Shown in pieces: positions 11,183 through 24,500 of a DNA stretch of 64,000 nucleotides; the first letter of the stretch is position 1, and each line of letters begins with the position of its first letter. This stretch comes from Notospermus geniculatus. Lineage: Eukaryota > Nemertea > Pilidiophora > Heteronemertea > Lineidae. The position numbers and the translations under genes were made by a program. Location: the NCBI GenBank assembly GCA_002633025.1, contig NMRB01000885.1, positions 92,071 to 156,070 on the forward strand. The letters run 5' to 3'. Under the pieces are notes generated by a model, which was not told the origin of the DNA, made no database searches, and saw only the letters and a list, made by a program, of their open reading frames with translations.

Positions 11183-13177
11183 TTATGTGAAGTCATCTTT
11201 TTCTTCCTCAACCCTTGGTATCACTGAATTGTAATGCTCTCCTAATCCATACTTGTGACGATGGTACCTGTGGAAGAAGTGGGATCATGACAAGAAGTAT
11301 GCAGGCATTTGAGGGCCAGCTACAAGTGTCCAACAAGGACAAAATCAAGAAATGGACATCCAACAGATTAGAAGTTCAGCCACCATGAATACTTGTAACT
11401 TACGATAATAATAGTGACTGTCCTGAAAATTCATCACCGATTTTTATACACGGACCATCGGCTTGTATCACTTCAACTGGTTTCTTGAGGACATTGGAAA
11501 GAGCTCTGATCTGAAAGGTATTGAATGTGTTTATACGGTGAAGAAGTCTTCATGGCAGTATCTCCATACCACTACCAGAACATCTAGATTGTAAGACAGC
11601 CACATGAAAGAATGGGATTGGTGTACAACTAATTGAAGATGAACAGTGTAGCTGAAATATGTGGGAAAAGACAGGACTGCCACAACTTGCTTCGAAATTA
11701 CTTGATCAAATCACTAGTGAACGGGACAATACACTAGTCGTCTTATCTCCTTTGAATGAATGAAATGGATTGAGTGCTTACCTCTAACTGCCCTCCCCAA
11801 GCTGGTGTACTTTCAACTTCATTACAGTAATTTTCGTACTCTTCAGGAGTAAATGGTTCACCTGTCTCAGGTTTGGTGAGAAATGGGAAGAAATCGTCCA
11901 TGTTTTTTCGCATGTAATCAGCTGTTTGTTTGCGAAGACTTTCCATGGAAGACTGGAAATGAATTTGAAATTAACATGAACATCAAACAATGGTCTCTGA
12001 TAATAAAATGGAAACATATGTTTTGAACATTGGCAATTTCCTTCACTAACCTGGACCCCCAATCTGTCCAACTGGTCCACCACAGCAGTGTACAAACAGT
12101 TCCCATCTGAAGGCACCTCATGAACAGCCAGGCTCCTTTCCCCTAAAATTGCTTTTAGCTTCTCTGCTTCAATGTTCCTATCACCAAGTAGATTCTCCAC
12201 TTCTCCCTGTTTAATCCTATCCTCTCTTTCCTTTGCCTGTTGTGCTTTCTTATCCCTTCTTTTTTGAGCCTTGGACGGTTTCTTTCCATGCTCTTTCTCT
12301 GCATCAGCAGGAACATCATCAGTTGTTAACGCTTCAACTTTTTCGGACACCTCATCAAGCTACAAAGGAAGAAACACATGGAAATCGAGTAGCCATCATC
12401 AAGTAAATTTTACTTCTATTCTAAATCAATTTGTCAATCTGAAAAATTCAGCACATCAAAACAGTCCATTGGACTTGACAAAACAGCCCGAAAATTGGTT
12501 GAGAGTTCAGTTCTTACCACAACATTTGACTGCAACTCATGAAATTGTTTGAGTTCATCCTCATGATGTTGCTGTAATTCTGCCTCTAGCTTTGCTATCT
12601 CAGCAGTAACTTCTTTCTTCTTTTTCTTGTCACCCTTTGGGACACCATGTTTCAACTTGGTTATCTTTGCTGGAAATAATAATGATACGGTGATCGTGAA
12701 TAAACTATCACAGACAGAAGTGATGGAAAAAAAATGGGAACAATTCAAGAATGTCATCACGATTGCACTCCACTGGCGGCAGCGCCCCCTATTATAGACA
12801 GAACTATTTTCACGATTATGCCTATAAGTAGTAAGTAGTAGGCCCAGCCTAGCCAGGCACGGATCCAGTGGGTCGGGGGGCACACCCGGCGCAAAAAATC
12901 TGTAAAATTGACCGTGAAATTCGGAAATTTTGGAGCAAATCATTGAAATTCACCGCAGATTTCAATGTTTCTAGCACAGTCTTTTCCGAAATCGTGGATC
13001 CACCCCCTGTTCTGGCTACAACTGCCTGGGGGGGGGGGGGGGAATAAAGGGNGGGGGGGGGGGGGGGAATAAAGGGCTGAGTAACCAACCTTGCAGATCC
13101 TTCTTTTCTTTTCTGTGTTTCGCCAGAAGGTCATCTTCGGTGAGCATGGTGAGTTCACCTCTTTCTGTCATGTCCAT
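11183..13177 (-). CDS. OTUD6B: OTU-domain deubiquitinase, OTUD6B-like
   Basis: Six exons on the minus strand: 13090-13177, 12518-12669, 12051-12359, 11782-11952, 11404-11510 and 11183-11267. The protein starts MDMTERGELTMLTEDDLL and passes through a charged coiled-coil region (LAKHRKEKKDLQ, KLEAELQQHHEDELKQ) and a lysine-rich stretch. It then enters the OTU cysteine protease fold. The catalytic Asp/Cys loop SDGNCLYTAV is at the start of the fold, PAWGGQLEIRALS in the middle, and the catalytic His loop YGLGEHYNSV near the end, where OTUD6A/B have them. It removes ubiquitin from proteins. Exon phases join cleanly. An upstream in-frame Met at 13213 is possible. The first intron carries a degenerate repeat and a poly-G tract. 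Confidence 0.93.
12846..13075. repeat. Degenerate interspersed repeat and poly-G tract in OTUD6B intron 1
   Basis: About 12852-13015 is a non-coding repeat-like stretch with ggatcca near both ends in opposite contexts. A related fragment (ggcggatccagg) occurs at about 50320. Next come two long G runs, each followed by aataaaggg, separated by a single n at 13052. The run length is not reliable and is probably an assembly problem. Confidence 0.4.
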
Positions 13178-13762
13178 GCTTGCTACAATGTGGATGTCAA
13201 CGGTATGTGGCAATCATTTGGGATTTTTAGGCTGCTAGGTTAGTAGGTAGCTAGGCTCAGTCAACATGTGCATAAATGTACTACAAAATGCACTAGGCCT
13301 ACAACAGTACAACACAGCACTGCGGCACTGTAGGCTACTTCTCTTGCCTTCTGTCTGTTGGCACAACTTTTGGACAACGAATAGAAGAAAGACACCCCTT
13401 TATGTGCGTTTATATCAATGTTCATTAGGCAAAATTAATAATAGAACGAGAAAAATTTAAAGCCTCACAGTATTGAATTTTACGACATTTTCAAAGTGTT
13501 AGGACTGTGCAGACAGAGGTGTCATAGCCTCGTGAAGGACCCCAAAATGTTTGCCTGATACGTACTTCAAAGAATCAAGACCTAGTTTTCAGCAAACAAT
13601 GAAAAAACTGCAGGCAGAGCTCTAATGTATTCAGATAGAGCATAGTACATTTTACACTACACTAACGTCGGAGGACGTAAGCAATATCTGAATTCAATAC
13701 AGTGTGGCTTTAACATTATGACGGTGTTTATGAAAAACGGGTGTTAACCGGGCGGCAGACAC

Positions 13763-14520
13763 ACAACACAAATTACAAATTACAAATTACAAATTACAAA
13801 TTAGTTTATTGCACCTTGAAATTGACAAATTTCATCAGCAGAAATTACAATAAACTTGTGTGCATATAGTTAGAAAGAGTGAAAGAGAGGGGGAAGATAA
13901 CCAGGATCTGTCTTTGGAATGTGTACCTGGTATCCTAGCGTGCAAAGCATGGTGTGCAGAAGGCCTACATACATAGTGTGGCCTAGTACATGGTGTGCAT
14001 AGTACAATAAGACAAAATATATTGCCAATATACGGTATTATGACAAACACATCACATCGACCTAGAGGACTTCAATTTCCAAGCATTTGTAATAAATTTC
14101 GCAAGAAGATTTGCAATCCTACCCTCCGCATTCATGAGGTAAAAGAACATATTGCTATTTGAGAGGCGTGTTTTAAGACCCAAATTCTCCTGACTGATAT
14201 ATTTGTCTCTGATTTCATCGTACAAGGGGCATATCATCAAGAAATGTAGCTCATCTTCCACTACACTGTTGCCCGTACATTTGCAGTGTGGGCACAGTCT
14301 CTGATCCCTTGGTGTTATTGGTTTGTTAAACCGACCTCTCTCAATGTGTAAATCGTGATTACTAATGCGGAGTCTAGTAAGATTAACTCTTTCTTCTGGG
14401 CAAGAGATGTCCTCCAGGTAATTTTCGTATGAAAAATCATTTTTAAAAGAAACATATGTACAGAATTTGCCCTCTTTTGAATCTTTATACTTGGTAACAA
14501 ACCTTTCCTTCCAAAACTTA
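13763..14520 (-). mobile_element. 3' end of a non-LTR retrotransposon (LINE), cut by the gap
   Basis: On the minus strand an open frame enters from the gap at 14520 and ends near 14052. It encodes the C-terminal zinc-knuckle region found in many LINE ORF2 proteins: RLCPHCKCTG, then VEDELHFLMICPLYDEIRD (a C-x2-C...H...C pattern). Downstream of the stop a short 3' UTR ends in a tandem tail of five heptamers, (AATTTGT)n on the element strand, at about 13766-13802. A short-period tail like this is typical of CR1/L2-like LINEs. The endonuclease and reverse transcriptase would lie in the gap or be missing. The exact clade is not decided. Confidence 0.75.
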
Positions 14521-15273
14521 NNNNNNNNNNNNNNNNNNNNNNNNNNNNNNNNNNNNNNNNNNNNNNNNNNNNNNNNNNNNNNNNNNNNNNNNNNNNNNNN
14601 NNNNNNNNNNNNNNNNNNNNNNNNNNNNNNNNNNNNNNNNNNNNNNNNNNNNNNNNNNNNNNNNNNNNNNNNNNNNNNNNNNNNNNNNNNNNNNNNNNNN
14701 NNNNNNNNNNNNNNNNNNNNNNNNNNNNNNNNNNNNNNNNNNNNNNNNNNNNNNNNNNNNNNNNNNNNNNNNNNNNNNNNNNNNNNNNNNNNNNNNNNNN
14801 NNNNNNNNNNNNNNNNNNNNNNNNNNNNNNNNNNNNNNNNNNNNNNNNNNNNNNNNNNNNNNNNNNNNNNNNNNNNNNNNNNNNNNNNNNNNNNNNNNNN
14901 NNNNNNNNNNNNNNNNNNNNNNNNNNNNNNNNNNNNNNNNNNNNNNNNNNNNNNNNNNNNNNNNNNNNNNNNNNNNNNNNNNNNNNNNNNNNNNNNNNNN
15001 NNNNNNNNNNNNNNNNNNNNNNNNNNNNNNNNNNNNNNNNNNNNNNNNNNNNNNNNNNNNNNNNNNNNNNNNNNNNNNNNNNNNNNNNNNNNNNNNNNNN
15101 NNNNNNNNNNNNNNNNNNNNNNNNNNNNNNNNNNNNNNNNNNNNNNNNNNNNNNNNNNNNNNNNNNNNNNNNNNNNNNNNNNNNNNNNNNNNNNNNNNNN
15201 NNNNNNNNNNNNNNNNNNNNNNNNNNNNNNNNNNNNNNNNNNNNNNNNNNNNNNNNNNNNNNNNNNNNNNNNN
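14521..15273. other. Assembly gap of 753 unknown bases
   Basis: An unbroken run of n. It separates the LINE fragment from RABGGTA and probably hides the rest of the LINE and the first (start-codon) exon and promoter of RABGGTA. Confidence 1.
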
Positions 15274-15342
15274 CTAGCTAGGCCTAGCCCAGACCTACAT
15301 TTGATTATAGTTTCTGTAGCTATCCTTTCAAAATCATTTCAG

Positions 15343-18300
15343 CATGGGCGACTGAAAGTCAAGACAACCGAAGAACAGCAGGAAGCAAAGAGAAAGGAAA
15401 GGGAGAAGAAACTGCTTCTTTACAATGGAGCAACAAAGAAGATATTTCAGAAGGTTACTGTCCAATGAAGTGGCCATTCTAAGCTTTACAATGATGGATG
15501 CCGTACGCGCAGTCTACAATTACATATCATTTACAAAGTATTCTTCTCTCAAATGTGAACTTATGCTATGTAAAAAGATATTTCTGGCATGTGCTTTCCT
15601 CACTTATGGTTGAAAATGGTTCCAATTTGCCGTATTTCTGCAGATTGCCGGTATATTGATCTTGTTTTATGATATGTTGCAGAGAAAAGATGGAGAACTA
15701 GATCAAGATATGTTGACAATTTCTGGTGAGGTTCTTGGAGCAAATCCAGATTTCTATACACTGTGGAATATACGGAGAGAAGTCTACACTCATTTCTTAG
15801 AAAACAGGTAAAAGGATGAGTAATTTTTGGTTCTTTAGTTTAGTAGTCAAGCAATTACTTTATGTACCGGTATTCTTGAGTATTCCTTTATCTTCTGAAA
15901 ATGCCACTTTACTTACAGAACAAGAGAAGAGCTGGATACATTGTTTAAGAATGAGCTGGCCTTCCTTGAGCGTTGTTTGAGAGTGAATCCCAAGTCGTAT
16001 GGGACGTGGCAGCAGAGATGTTGGATCATGGACCATATGCCAGACCCTGATTGGAAACGGGATCTTATGCTGTGTGACAAGTTCTTAGAAGTTGATGAAC
16101 GCAACTGTGAGTCTTCATTGTCAGTTGTTCAACTGTGCATAATTAGCCCATTGTGCCCATTTTGGCCAGTTTCTTTTGCTGTTGTTCATTTGTCATCATT
16201 CCATATTTTCCAGTTCACTGTTGGGATTATCGTAGATTTGTTGTCCAGCGGTCGCAAGTGTCGCCCAAGGATGAGTTCGAATTCACCAATCAGAAGATCT
16301 CAACCAACTTCTCCAACTATTCTTCATGGCACTATAGAAGTAAACTTATGCCACATATCTATCCTGATGAGGAACACCCTGTAGGCGTTCAAGAAGACAT
16401 TTTACTGAAAGGTCAGTTTTGTTTCCTCGCATGTGATTTGCATCTCTGAAATACGGAGACCATACATTTATAGGTTTCACTTTCAGAGGAGTCCAAGAGA
16501 ATCCTGACTTGACAATCCGTTTTGATCGCATTTTCAGAATTTGAGTTGGTACAGAATGCATTCTTCACTGACCCGGGAGATCAGAGTGCTTGGTTTTATC
16601 ATCGCTGGCTACTTGGAAGAAGTAAGTCTGTCAGATTGACCAAGTGCCCTTTCTAATTTGACCATTATTAAGTCCTCTCTCCATGGAGTCACTTTCCACT
16701 GTTTTCAGCATACGTGTATCAGTATTCTTGAAGTCTGTCCATGTTTTGTATTGTGGTGGTTTAATTTCTGCAGGAGAACGTCCACTGACTATCGACACTC
16801 TCTACATCAACAAAGCATTCCAGACACTTGTGATAGTTTTCAGTAAATCGACCAGAAATCCATGCATCAAAGTCATCATAAATGAGGAGGAGACTGACTC
16901 GGAGCCAGCTCCAGTTCCAAGTGATGCTGACCACTCACAGCTATGGATATCCTTTTATGTGATCAGATTGAATCAGTTGCTTATCTCAGCATTCCAGCAT
17001 TTTCCGGGCTGGTTTCCCGCAGCCCTAGGCCTACTCTGGCCTTCGCTTATCACTTCATTAGAAGAAGAGCCACAACATTCCAGTTGAGGTTGACATGCTC
17101 TATTACTACTTTGTTGGCAGTGGAAATGGGTATGCGGTATTGCTACCTCTGCTGGGAGGTATTACATTGCTCTTCAAGTCCTCCCATGAGATTTCTTGCA
17201 ACAAATCCTGTGGATTCCTTGACTCTTTCTACATATGTGATCTATCCTCTGTATCCTTTGATGCGTCATGCAGAATTGATGTTACTATTGGAGACGGCAC
17301 CACATATGTTGTCTTGGGCAAAGACCAGGATGAGGGCTGGTATCAACTCAGAGAAGATATCAAGTTGGGAAACCTGTTTAGGTTAGTGGTATTCTCTCAT
17401 GTCACAAAAGTTCTCTTGAAGGAGAGTCGAAGAATTTCGGCATCTCATAACCCTGAAGTTTTTCATGGGCTCCACATTCCTCTTGCTGGTTGTCATATCC
17501 CTGGTTGCCATTTTCATCTGCTGAAACCAGTTACTGATATTCTCCTCTCTTCTTCAGTCTGGAGTTAAGTGCAGCGACCACATCGGTATTAGAACAGGAG
17601 CTTGATTCATGTCAACAATTACATGACCTTGAACCAGATAATAAATGTAAGTTTTGCATATTTTTGTCATAGAAACTGCACTTTGATTTGTGGGTGTGCT
17701 TTGGAGGCACATCATCATTCACGCCACATTGGTTTCCCTGCTGACATGCTCAGAGAAGAACCTTCGGGCTTTTGTTATCTGCTCAACTCTCCATGTACGA
17801 TTCATCTGGTCTTTTCTCCCCTAGGGGCCATGCTGACTATCTTGTCTCTAATGAGGGCTCTGGATCCAATCAAGTATGAACAGGAGACCTTGGAGTATAT
17901 CGACAAGTTGAAGGTGGTGGATCCTTACAGGCTGAATTATTATTTGGACTTGAGTAAGTATGTCACATGTGTACAGTGGCTGCAATCAGACTGTGACAGG
18001 AAACCGTACTGTACCGGTAATAGGCAGCTGTGTCGTTCTTGAAAGCCTCCAGATATTTGTTCTTTTTGTTGTGTGTATTGTCTTGACTTCCCGAGAATCC
18101 TGTGGAAAGCAACAGGGCTAGCCTACACACTTGCTACTGCACAAACAGGGCTTCCCTTTATTTGTGAGTGATGTCTATCTTGTTGGACCATTCCTTCAGT
18201 CCTTGTGAATTTCCGTTATCTTCCAGGGAGTAAATTTCTGATTGAAAATTCCATCGAGAAGCTGTCAATAACCCCAGACCAACCCGACACCTGCCTGGAT

Positions 18301-18778
18301 CTCTCCAACCATCAGCTGACTACTCTCCATCATCAGAATCACATGGTGCTACTGACCAAGCTAAACATTTCCAACAATCCTGTGCAATCTTTGAAGAACT
18401 GCCACTTCCTTCAGCGACTGCGGATGTTAGATGCTTCATCTACGAAGATAAAGGACTGTTCTGGTTTGGAGAATTTGCCGATGTTGGAAGAACTTGACTT
18501 GTCCAATACCTGTATCCTTTATAACTTTCATTCACTGATTCAGAGTACCGGTATGTTGATTTCTTGAAACTTCATTTATCGTTGTCAATACAAAATTTTC
18601 CTTAATGATATTCCCAGCTATCAAGTCAACCGACGATCTCACACCTTTACGATCTTGTCAACAGCTGAGGAAGCTGCGGGTGATGGGTACACCAATCTGT
18701 GATGTTACTGGATTCAAAGAAACCGTCAGAGGGATGCTGCCAAACTTGACACACCTGAATGGAGAGAATATAAAATAA
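15343..18778 (+). CDS. RABGGTA: Rab geranylgeranyltransferase subunit alpha
   Basis: This subunit, with RABGGTB and the Rab escort protein, adds geranylgeranyl groups to Rab C-termini. Exons: 15343-15453 ([20 protein letters not shown]), 15683-15807, 15919-16106, 16214-16411, 16538-16621, 16774 to about 16950, one ending near 17379, then 17558-17647, 17825-17953, 18227-18550 and 18618-18778. Prenyltransferase alpha repeats are clear ([47 protein letters not shown]). The insert domain and C-terminal leucine-rich repeats follow ([36 protein letters not shown]). The first coding exon begins with the second codon, directly after an intron ending in CAG, so the initiating Met is in an upstream exon, probably in the gap. 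The boundary between about 16950 and 17230 is not resolved. It is convergent with the Tudor gene. Confidence 0.93.
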
Positions 18779-20004
18779 TGTATGATGATTAGGACTTAAC
18801 ACCTGTGTACTATGAATTAAGAATAGGCTGTGACCATCTCACCAAGATGTGGACAAGTGTCCAATGTATGTTCATGTACCGGTACTGGTGTATTTCGCAG
18901 TTTCAAAATAAATGGATGGAACACTTACCGGTATTTAAGTGGATTGGTGTCTTTCTTTCAGTGTACTGCGTTTGCAAGTACATGTCTACTCACTGGAGTA
19001 ATTTCTTCATCTACACTTGGATCCCGCCCCACGAAGGAAAGAGAAAGGATCATTGAATAGAACAACAATGATGACATTTTGACGTAAAACTTTTCTTATA
19101 TCAACATCTTTTTTTACATGTCCATGTTGTTTACCTAACACGGAGTGAACACATAATTCATTGCTAACCTGCAGCTACAGCACCAAATAACTGTAGATCA
19201 CAGTGTGCAATTCCACACCAATACTACAAACCCAAATATCTACTGTACATATCTAGTTTTGTAGTATTAGATTAAGGACAGTAGACTACATCGGTCCTTA
19301 ATTCAGGAATTGTCTCGGTTCATGGCAATACCCACTTAAACTGAGCAGACAGAGTAAAATTTATTATCTGTGCCCGTTGAATTGCCACATTTTTAAAAAC
19401 ATGAAAATAACAGCATATTTGGTGTTATAGTATATAAAATAAATGTTACCCCTAACCTTGTATAAAACAAACGTGCTGCTGCTTAACTAAAGCATATGCA
19501 AACACGACAAATGCATGAAAAAGATATAAAATCACAACAGCTTCAAGATTTGCTGGCACTGCAGATATTGACACCTTTATGTTGCTGACCTTATATGCGG
19601 CTTGTACATGTACACAGTAAAAGGATTGAGGGTGCTTTTACAACTGAACTATAAAAGAAGCCACCTATGGGCTGTATGCCAGGTCAGACTTCAGCCACAC
19701 TTTCATTAAAGTCCGACTTTTCTCAATGCTTCAAGCAAAGAGAAAGTCTAACTTTAAGCTATACTTCAGGCTTAAGTCTGACCTGTGCATACGGCCCTAT
19801 ATCCCTTTGGATTTGGGCTTCCAACCTATCAAATGTGTGTGTGGGGGGAGGGAGCACGGGGGAAACATCTGTGCCTGCCACCAATGAGGTCACTGGTTTC
19901 GATCCCTGGTCGTGCCAGTGACTTGATGTACGAGAGTTGGAGAAGGCGATATTGACATTGTAAGATTTCCAGGGGCTCTGCTTCCTGCATGCGACATCTT
20001 TAAC
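18779..20004. other. Interval between convergent RABGGTA and TDRD12-like 3' ends
   Basis: This 1.2-kb stretch matches 1190-2328 and should contain both 3' UTRs. A 13-bp-arm hairpin (ccaatactacaaa and complement, near 19218-19270, clearer at 1627-1678) and the small inverted-repeat element at 19669-19798 lie here. Around 19890-19915 the words ggtttcgatccctggtcg resemble a tRNA B box and may be a SINE remnant. No coding exon is seen. Confidence 0.45.
19669..19798. mobile_element. Small inverted-repeat (MITE-like) element, copy 2
   Basis: Counterpart of the element at 2082-2208, with the same imperfect terminal repeats (gggctgtatgccaggtcaga at the left, complement of the type gacctgtgcatacggccc at the right). 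Sequence continues normally past its right end here, whereas in the first copy the assembly has an n there. Confidence 0.5.
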
Positions 20005-21551
20005 TCAATAATCCCCAAAGATGTCGAACGGGTCCTTATCAGCCCACTTCATGACACTTTCATCATATGCATCGCTGTCACACTCGGAGTCTGAGTCTGA
20101 TGATTCAACAACATGTACTGGATCTGGTCTTGCATTGATATATTTTGGCACACTTGAACGATCTGCGGCCAGTATGTCTCCGATGCTTTTTTCTGAAATC
20201 GAGTGAAAGTGTTATGAGTTGGTGGAATCAACGTCATTTAGATTTTAATGGCGACTCATTAGAATTCGGCACTCTGATACGCACTCTGTCTGAATGTGAA
20301 TGGCGACTCATCTGGTTCTTCCTCCGATTCTGATGAGGTATCTACATAATGATCCATATCGACCTTGATGTTCGCCGGCTGCAAAAATGGTTATGTAGAA
20401 ATCAATAATTCACACAACCTCTGTTAGGTGGCATTTGTCCGAGGTGGCGGACAGCCTCTGTTGGGATACATTAACATATGAAGGGGACAAATGGAGGAGT
20501 TAATCTTGCCGGGTGCAGAAAGGTTTTATGTAGAAGTCATCAATAACACCTTCATGGATTTTTCTCATGCTAATTGGCTCTCAACAGGAATTTCACTATT
20601 GTCAGTTTCCGTATGGTTTATGCCTTGATCAGTGACACAAATGATTGCCCATAGCTTTCTAAGGTCAAACTGCCCACAGAGAGCCAACTTGTACAAGAAA
20701 ACTCTCATCATACCTTCCCCTTGAATTTCAGCAATCTGGGCCACCTCATCCTCTCTTCTTTCCGCAGAGCCACGATGACAGAGCTTGGTGTTACCTTGCA
20801 CTTGCAAAGACCTGGTACAATGGTTTGGTGCAACTGTAATTCAAGGTAATACTCTGTTTCTTGAACAGCTGCCCTGGAAACAAACAGCAAAGAATCCAGC
20901 TGAAGTTATATTTATAAACAACTTAAACAGCTGAAGTTACATGTAGAAGAGGCTATAGAGCTTGAAATGTATGTTACAATCTTGACTGTCAAGCATTTGG
21001 GACATGTTCCCGTCCACCGACGTAGTAAGTAAGAGGTAGTACAGACACATGGTAGGCCAGGGTGGGAGTGTTACCGATGTGAGAATAGATTTGCATGTTC
21101 TTTTGTTCATTTCATTACGGCGCCAGCATGCCAACAGCACATTAAAGCTGCTAGGATGTACCGCTACAAATTCTGACAGCATATTAGTATGGACAAGTGC
21201 AGATGCGGATAAGAAGCTCTATACATGTACTATGACAGTGACTGCAGCGACACTGAGACCCCCATCCAAATGGAGGTGTACAGTATCGCTGGCGACCCAA
21301 CATATATCGATTAAAAGATGCACTAATATCTACCACGTTCTGCAACTTACAGCTTTGCAACATCGTGCACTATGAAGTAGGCCTATCGAATGACAAAAAC
21401 AGAAACTGAAGGTGACATCGTTGTCTCCTACCTAAAAGTGAACTCATCTCTCTTGTACATGCAGTCAACCTGTTCCTCTTTTACCCCAGGGACCTTGATA
21501 GTTAGCACCACATACAACAACTTCTGTGTCCAGAGAACTTCTGCTAGTGCT
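20005..21551 (-). CDS. TDRD12: TDRD12-like gene: CS domain and acidic C-terminus
   Basis: Exons 21432-21551 and 20714-20873 make a CS (CHORD/SGT1, p23-like) domain: WTQKLLYVVLTIKVPGVKEE, then YYLELQLHQTIVPGLCKCKV and VIVALRKEERMRWPRLLKF, with the typical tryptophan-proline near the end. CS domains often bind Hsp90, and vertebrate TDRD12 also ends in one. Exons 20281-20378 and 20005-20192 add an acidic tail (SSESEEEPDESPFTF, VVESSDSDSECDSDAYDES, ending DPFDIFGDY). Confidence 0.8.
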
Positions 21552-24500
21552 CTGAAACAATTCACAAAACATCAATACACATGATACATGCAGGCATTTC
21601 TCGTGTAGATGTGGTGATCCTGGCATTGACGTCACTCTGTGTTTCAGAGTGGCAGTATAGTATACTGCCGCATGCTATGGAATCAACTGAAACAAGGCAC
21701 ATATTCAAACAAAACTTTGTTACAATCCTGAATTTTGATCTAATCAATAGTAAACAAACTACCGTCTGCTCGGAATGATGTCCTCAATGATTGGTGTGTT
21801 CTCTATGTGTGCGTGACCATTCATTTGCTTCACTTGTTGATTCACTTGCTTAGCTTCGCCGACAGGTTGTCTGTGTTCAGGCTCAACATAACCGCCAGGG
21901 TTGAATATTCCATACAGTTCCTTACACTTCGTCTTCACGTCTTCAGAACAACGTGAGCTCTGTTGACAGTGCCTCGAAAATGAAGAAGAAGCAATGGTGA
22001 ACATACTGCCGTCATTTCAACTATTGAGTCAATAGCACTGAGTGTCATGCATGACAATTTATTTTGCAATAACATTCAATCCCGAGTGCTGATACACCTA
22101 AATCATCATCACAGCAAATCAGTGTTTTCTGTGTAACAGTATTTTGATTGAACCACTTACTTTTCTAATGCCTCTGAGATATTTTCCTCTCGCATGGCCT
22201 TGGCGTTGGCACGGCTATGACCAGCTAGAGTTGACAGCAGAGAGACAATATCTCCAATCAGCTGTAAAAAACAGATGACTGCAGTTATACAAGTTTTACT
22301 GGTAAATGAGGAGGTTGGACAGTGGACACCAAACTCATACTTTTGCATGCATTGAATCAATGACATATACATGTACATGTACCGGTACTCAGCAAAGACT
22401 TCATACTTGATAACACAACATACTTACATCTATATGGGCAGTTCTTGCAAGATTTGTAACTAGGGCTTCAATGACGTCATCTTTCCTCATTGCTTCAGTG
22501 CTCCTGGAAAGTCAAAGTCTCCCTGTAACTACTTGACCAGGCTCTTGCTTATTTAATACATTTTCCACACTCTGACTACGGTAAATCAAGATTTTCGACA
22601 TGAAAACGAGTCTTGGAAAGTTACCAGGCACCAAATACGTTCCAGAGATATGGTACTTACTCAAGGTTTTCAACAAGAAGTTGGAGGAGATCTAAGACAC
22701 ACTTCATGTTTTCTTTGTTGTCAGAACGAGTCACGATCTTGGAGAGGATTCTGAGACCACCCGAGTCCTTCAAAATTTCACAATTCCTGAAAAACAAATG
22801 AAAACCTTTACATGCAGGGGCAAACTTCACGAGGTAAAGGCTATCTATTAAGGCCTGCACTTGTATTGTATGGAGAAATCCTATAATATCCATTGATAAC
22901 TGAGAGGTATGTTGACTTGAGTCACTTACGGTGGATATCCATGGCAAATGTTGGAAAGACAAATCAGGAATATACGGCAAATCTGCAGAGAGAGAGACAA
23001 ACACTTTTAGTACTAATAAAATTTTTCAATCATGCCAGACAACATCAGAGAGGAGTTGTCAACATGGATTCAAAGGAGGCACCCCTCTAGTTGACCAAAA
23101 TTATCAACAAACTGCATCACTTCCAAAGTCCTTTACATTCCTAACTTCTTCAACAGAAGTTTGTGGTTATGAGCATTCGAATGCAACTACATGTAGGTGG
23201 TCTACTTCTCATTGAGCAAGATCTTATTAGAATTCTTGGAGAGATTCTCAGAGTTATTTTAGACTTAAGCTTACATGTTCCTGTTTGACAGACCCTGCCA
23301 GTGTACAGAGGTTCTTGATGCCATCACATACTCCAACTTCAAAGCAGTAGCGATGATCGAATGAGAAACTAACAAGAATCTTGGCCACTTCTATCTGAGA
23401 TAACGTGGAGCTTGATCCACTGCGGAGTATTCGGCAGAAGGCTTTCACAGCACCATTCTGATATGCATCTTCTTTTGCACTGAAATGAACAGGCAATGAA
23501 TGAAACATCCCACTGAACTAAAATTTTAAAACAAGTCATCAAACACCTGTCGTCAAGCAGGTGAATTAGTTGACAAAATCTTTCACACAAAGAAAGAACT
23601 CAATCAGACTGCACTCCAATGTAAATATCCACGCAAATACCTCAGTGGGGGCACTGAAAAGATTCTTGCACAAGATACCAAGTCCAAAAGAAAGGGTGGC
23701 TTACCTATCTTCATCAAGGAGGGAAGATAGAGCTTGTAGCAGCAGATACTGACTGGTCTGTTCTGGTAGATGTGCCATCACTTTACACATGGCAAGATGA
23801 GCGTCAGCCTTCAACAGTTCACGCCTGCAACATGACAACGAGTACAGTTTTCCAGTTATACAAGTTAGATCATTCGTTGTTCTTCACTTCCATTAGAACT
23901 ACCATTAAATTGAAGAGAATGCCAACACCCACCTGTTATATTCGGCGACTGCGTCTTTACAGGCCTGAGCAAGGTGAATTGCCTCCGAGGCAACTGTATT
24001 CAGGAACATCCTGGCACAATAGAATGGAATGCGTTCATATTCTTCTGCCTCAACCTCAAGGTCAAGGTCAAGGTCGGGGAACAGCTCCTGAAAATAGGAA
24101 AGGTCAAGGTCAATAACAATGGCAAGGTTGCAGAACTAAAATTAATTTAAAGAAAAACAAAAGAAATAAACAAAAAACAAATGGTGTGAAAAATTCAATA
24201 GCACAATGAGACAGAAATTACTGAGCCTCAGGGGATTTGGAATTTCCAGGTATGGTTAACAGCAAACAAAGAAAGCTTAAGTTCATGTGCGAGAGACAAG
24301 AGTGTTGGAGATAAGTCTATTATTGGCTTGATGTCATCTAAATTTACATGGACTGGAGTCTTCCTCTGCAGGAGGAACAGAGAGAAATTTAGGGACGAGT
24401 AAAAAAGGAATGATCTCAGACAAACCTCCCGTGATTCTGGCGACGCAAGGGCGTGACCAGCCGAGACTAGTTCCTGAGACAGCAACAACTCTTCTTCTGG

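Noticed and set aside
13766-13802. Heptamer repeat as telomere-like DNA
   Set aside because: It directly follows a LINE coding end on the right strand and is better explained as that element's tail.
14467-15468. Open frame running through the n gap
   Set aside because: Most of it is unknown sequence; the only real coding part is the RABGGTA exon at 15343-15453, and the left part belongs to the LINE on the other strand.
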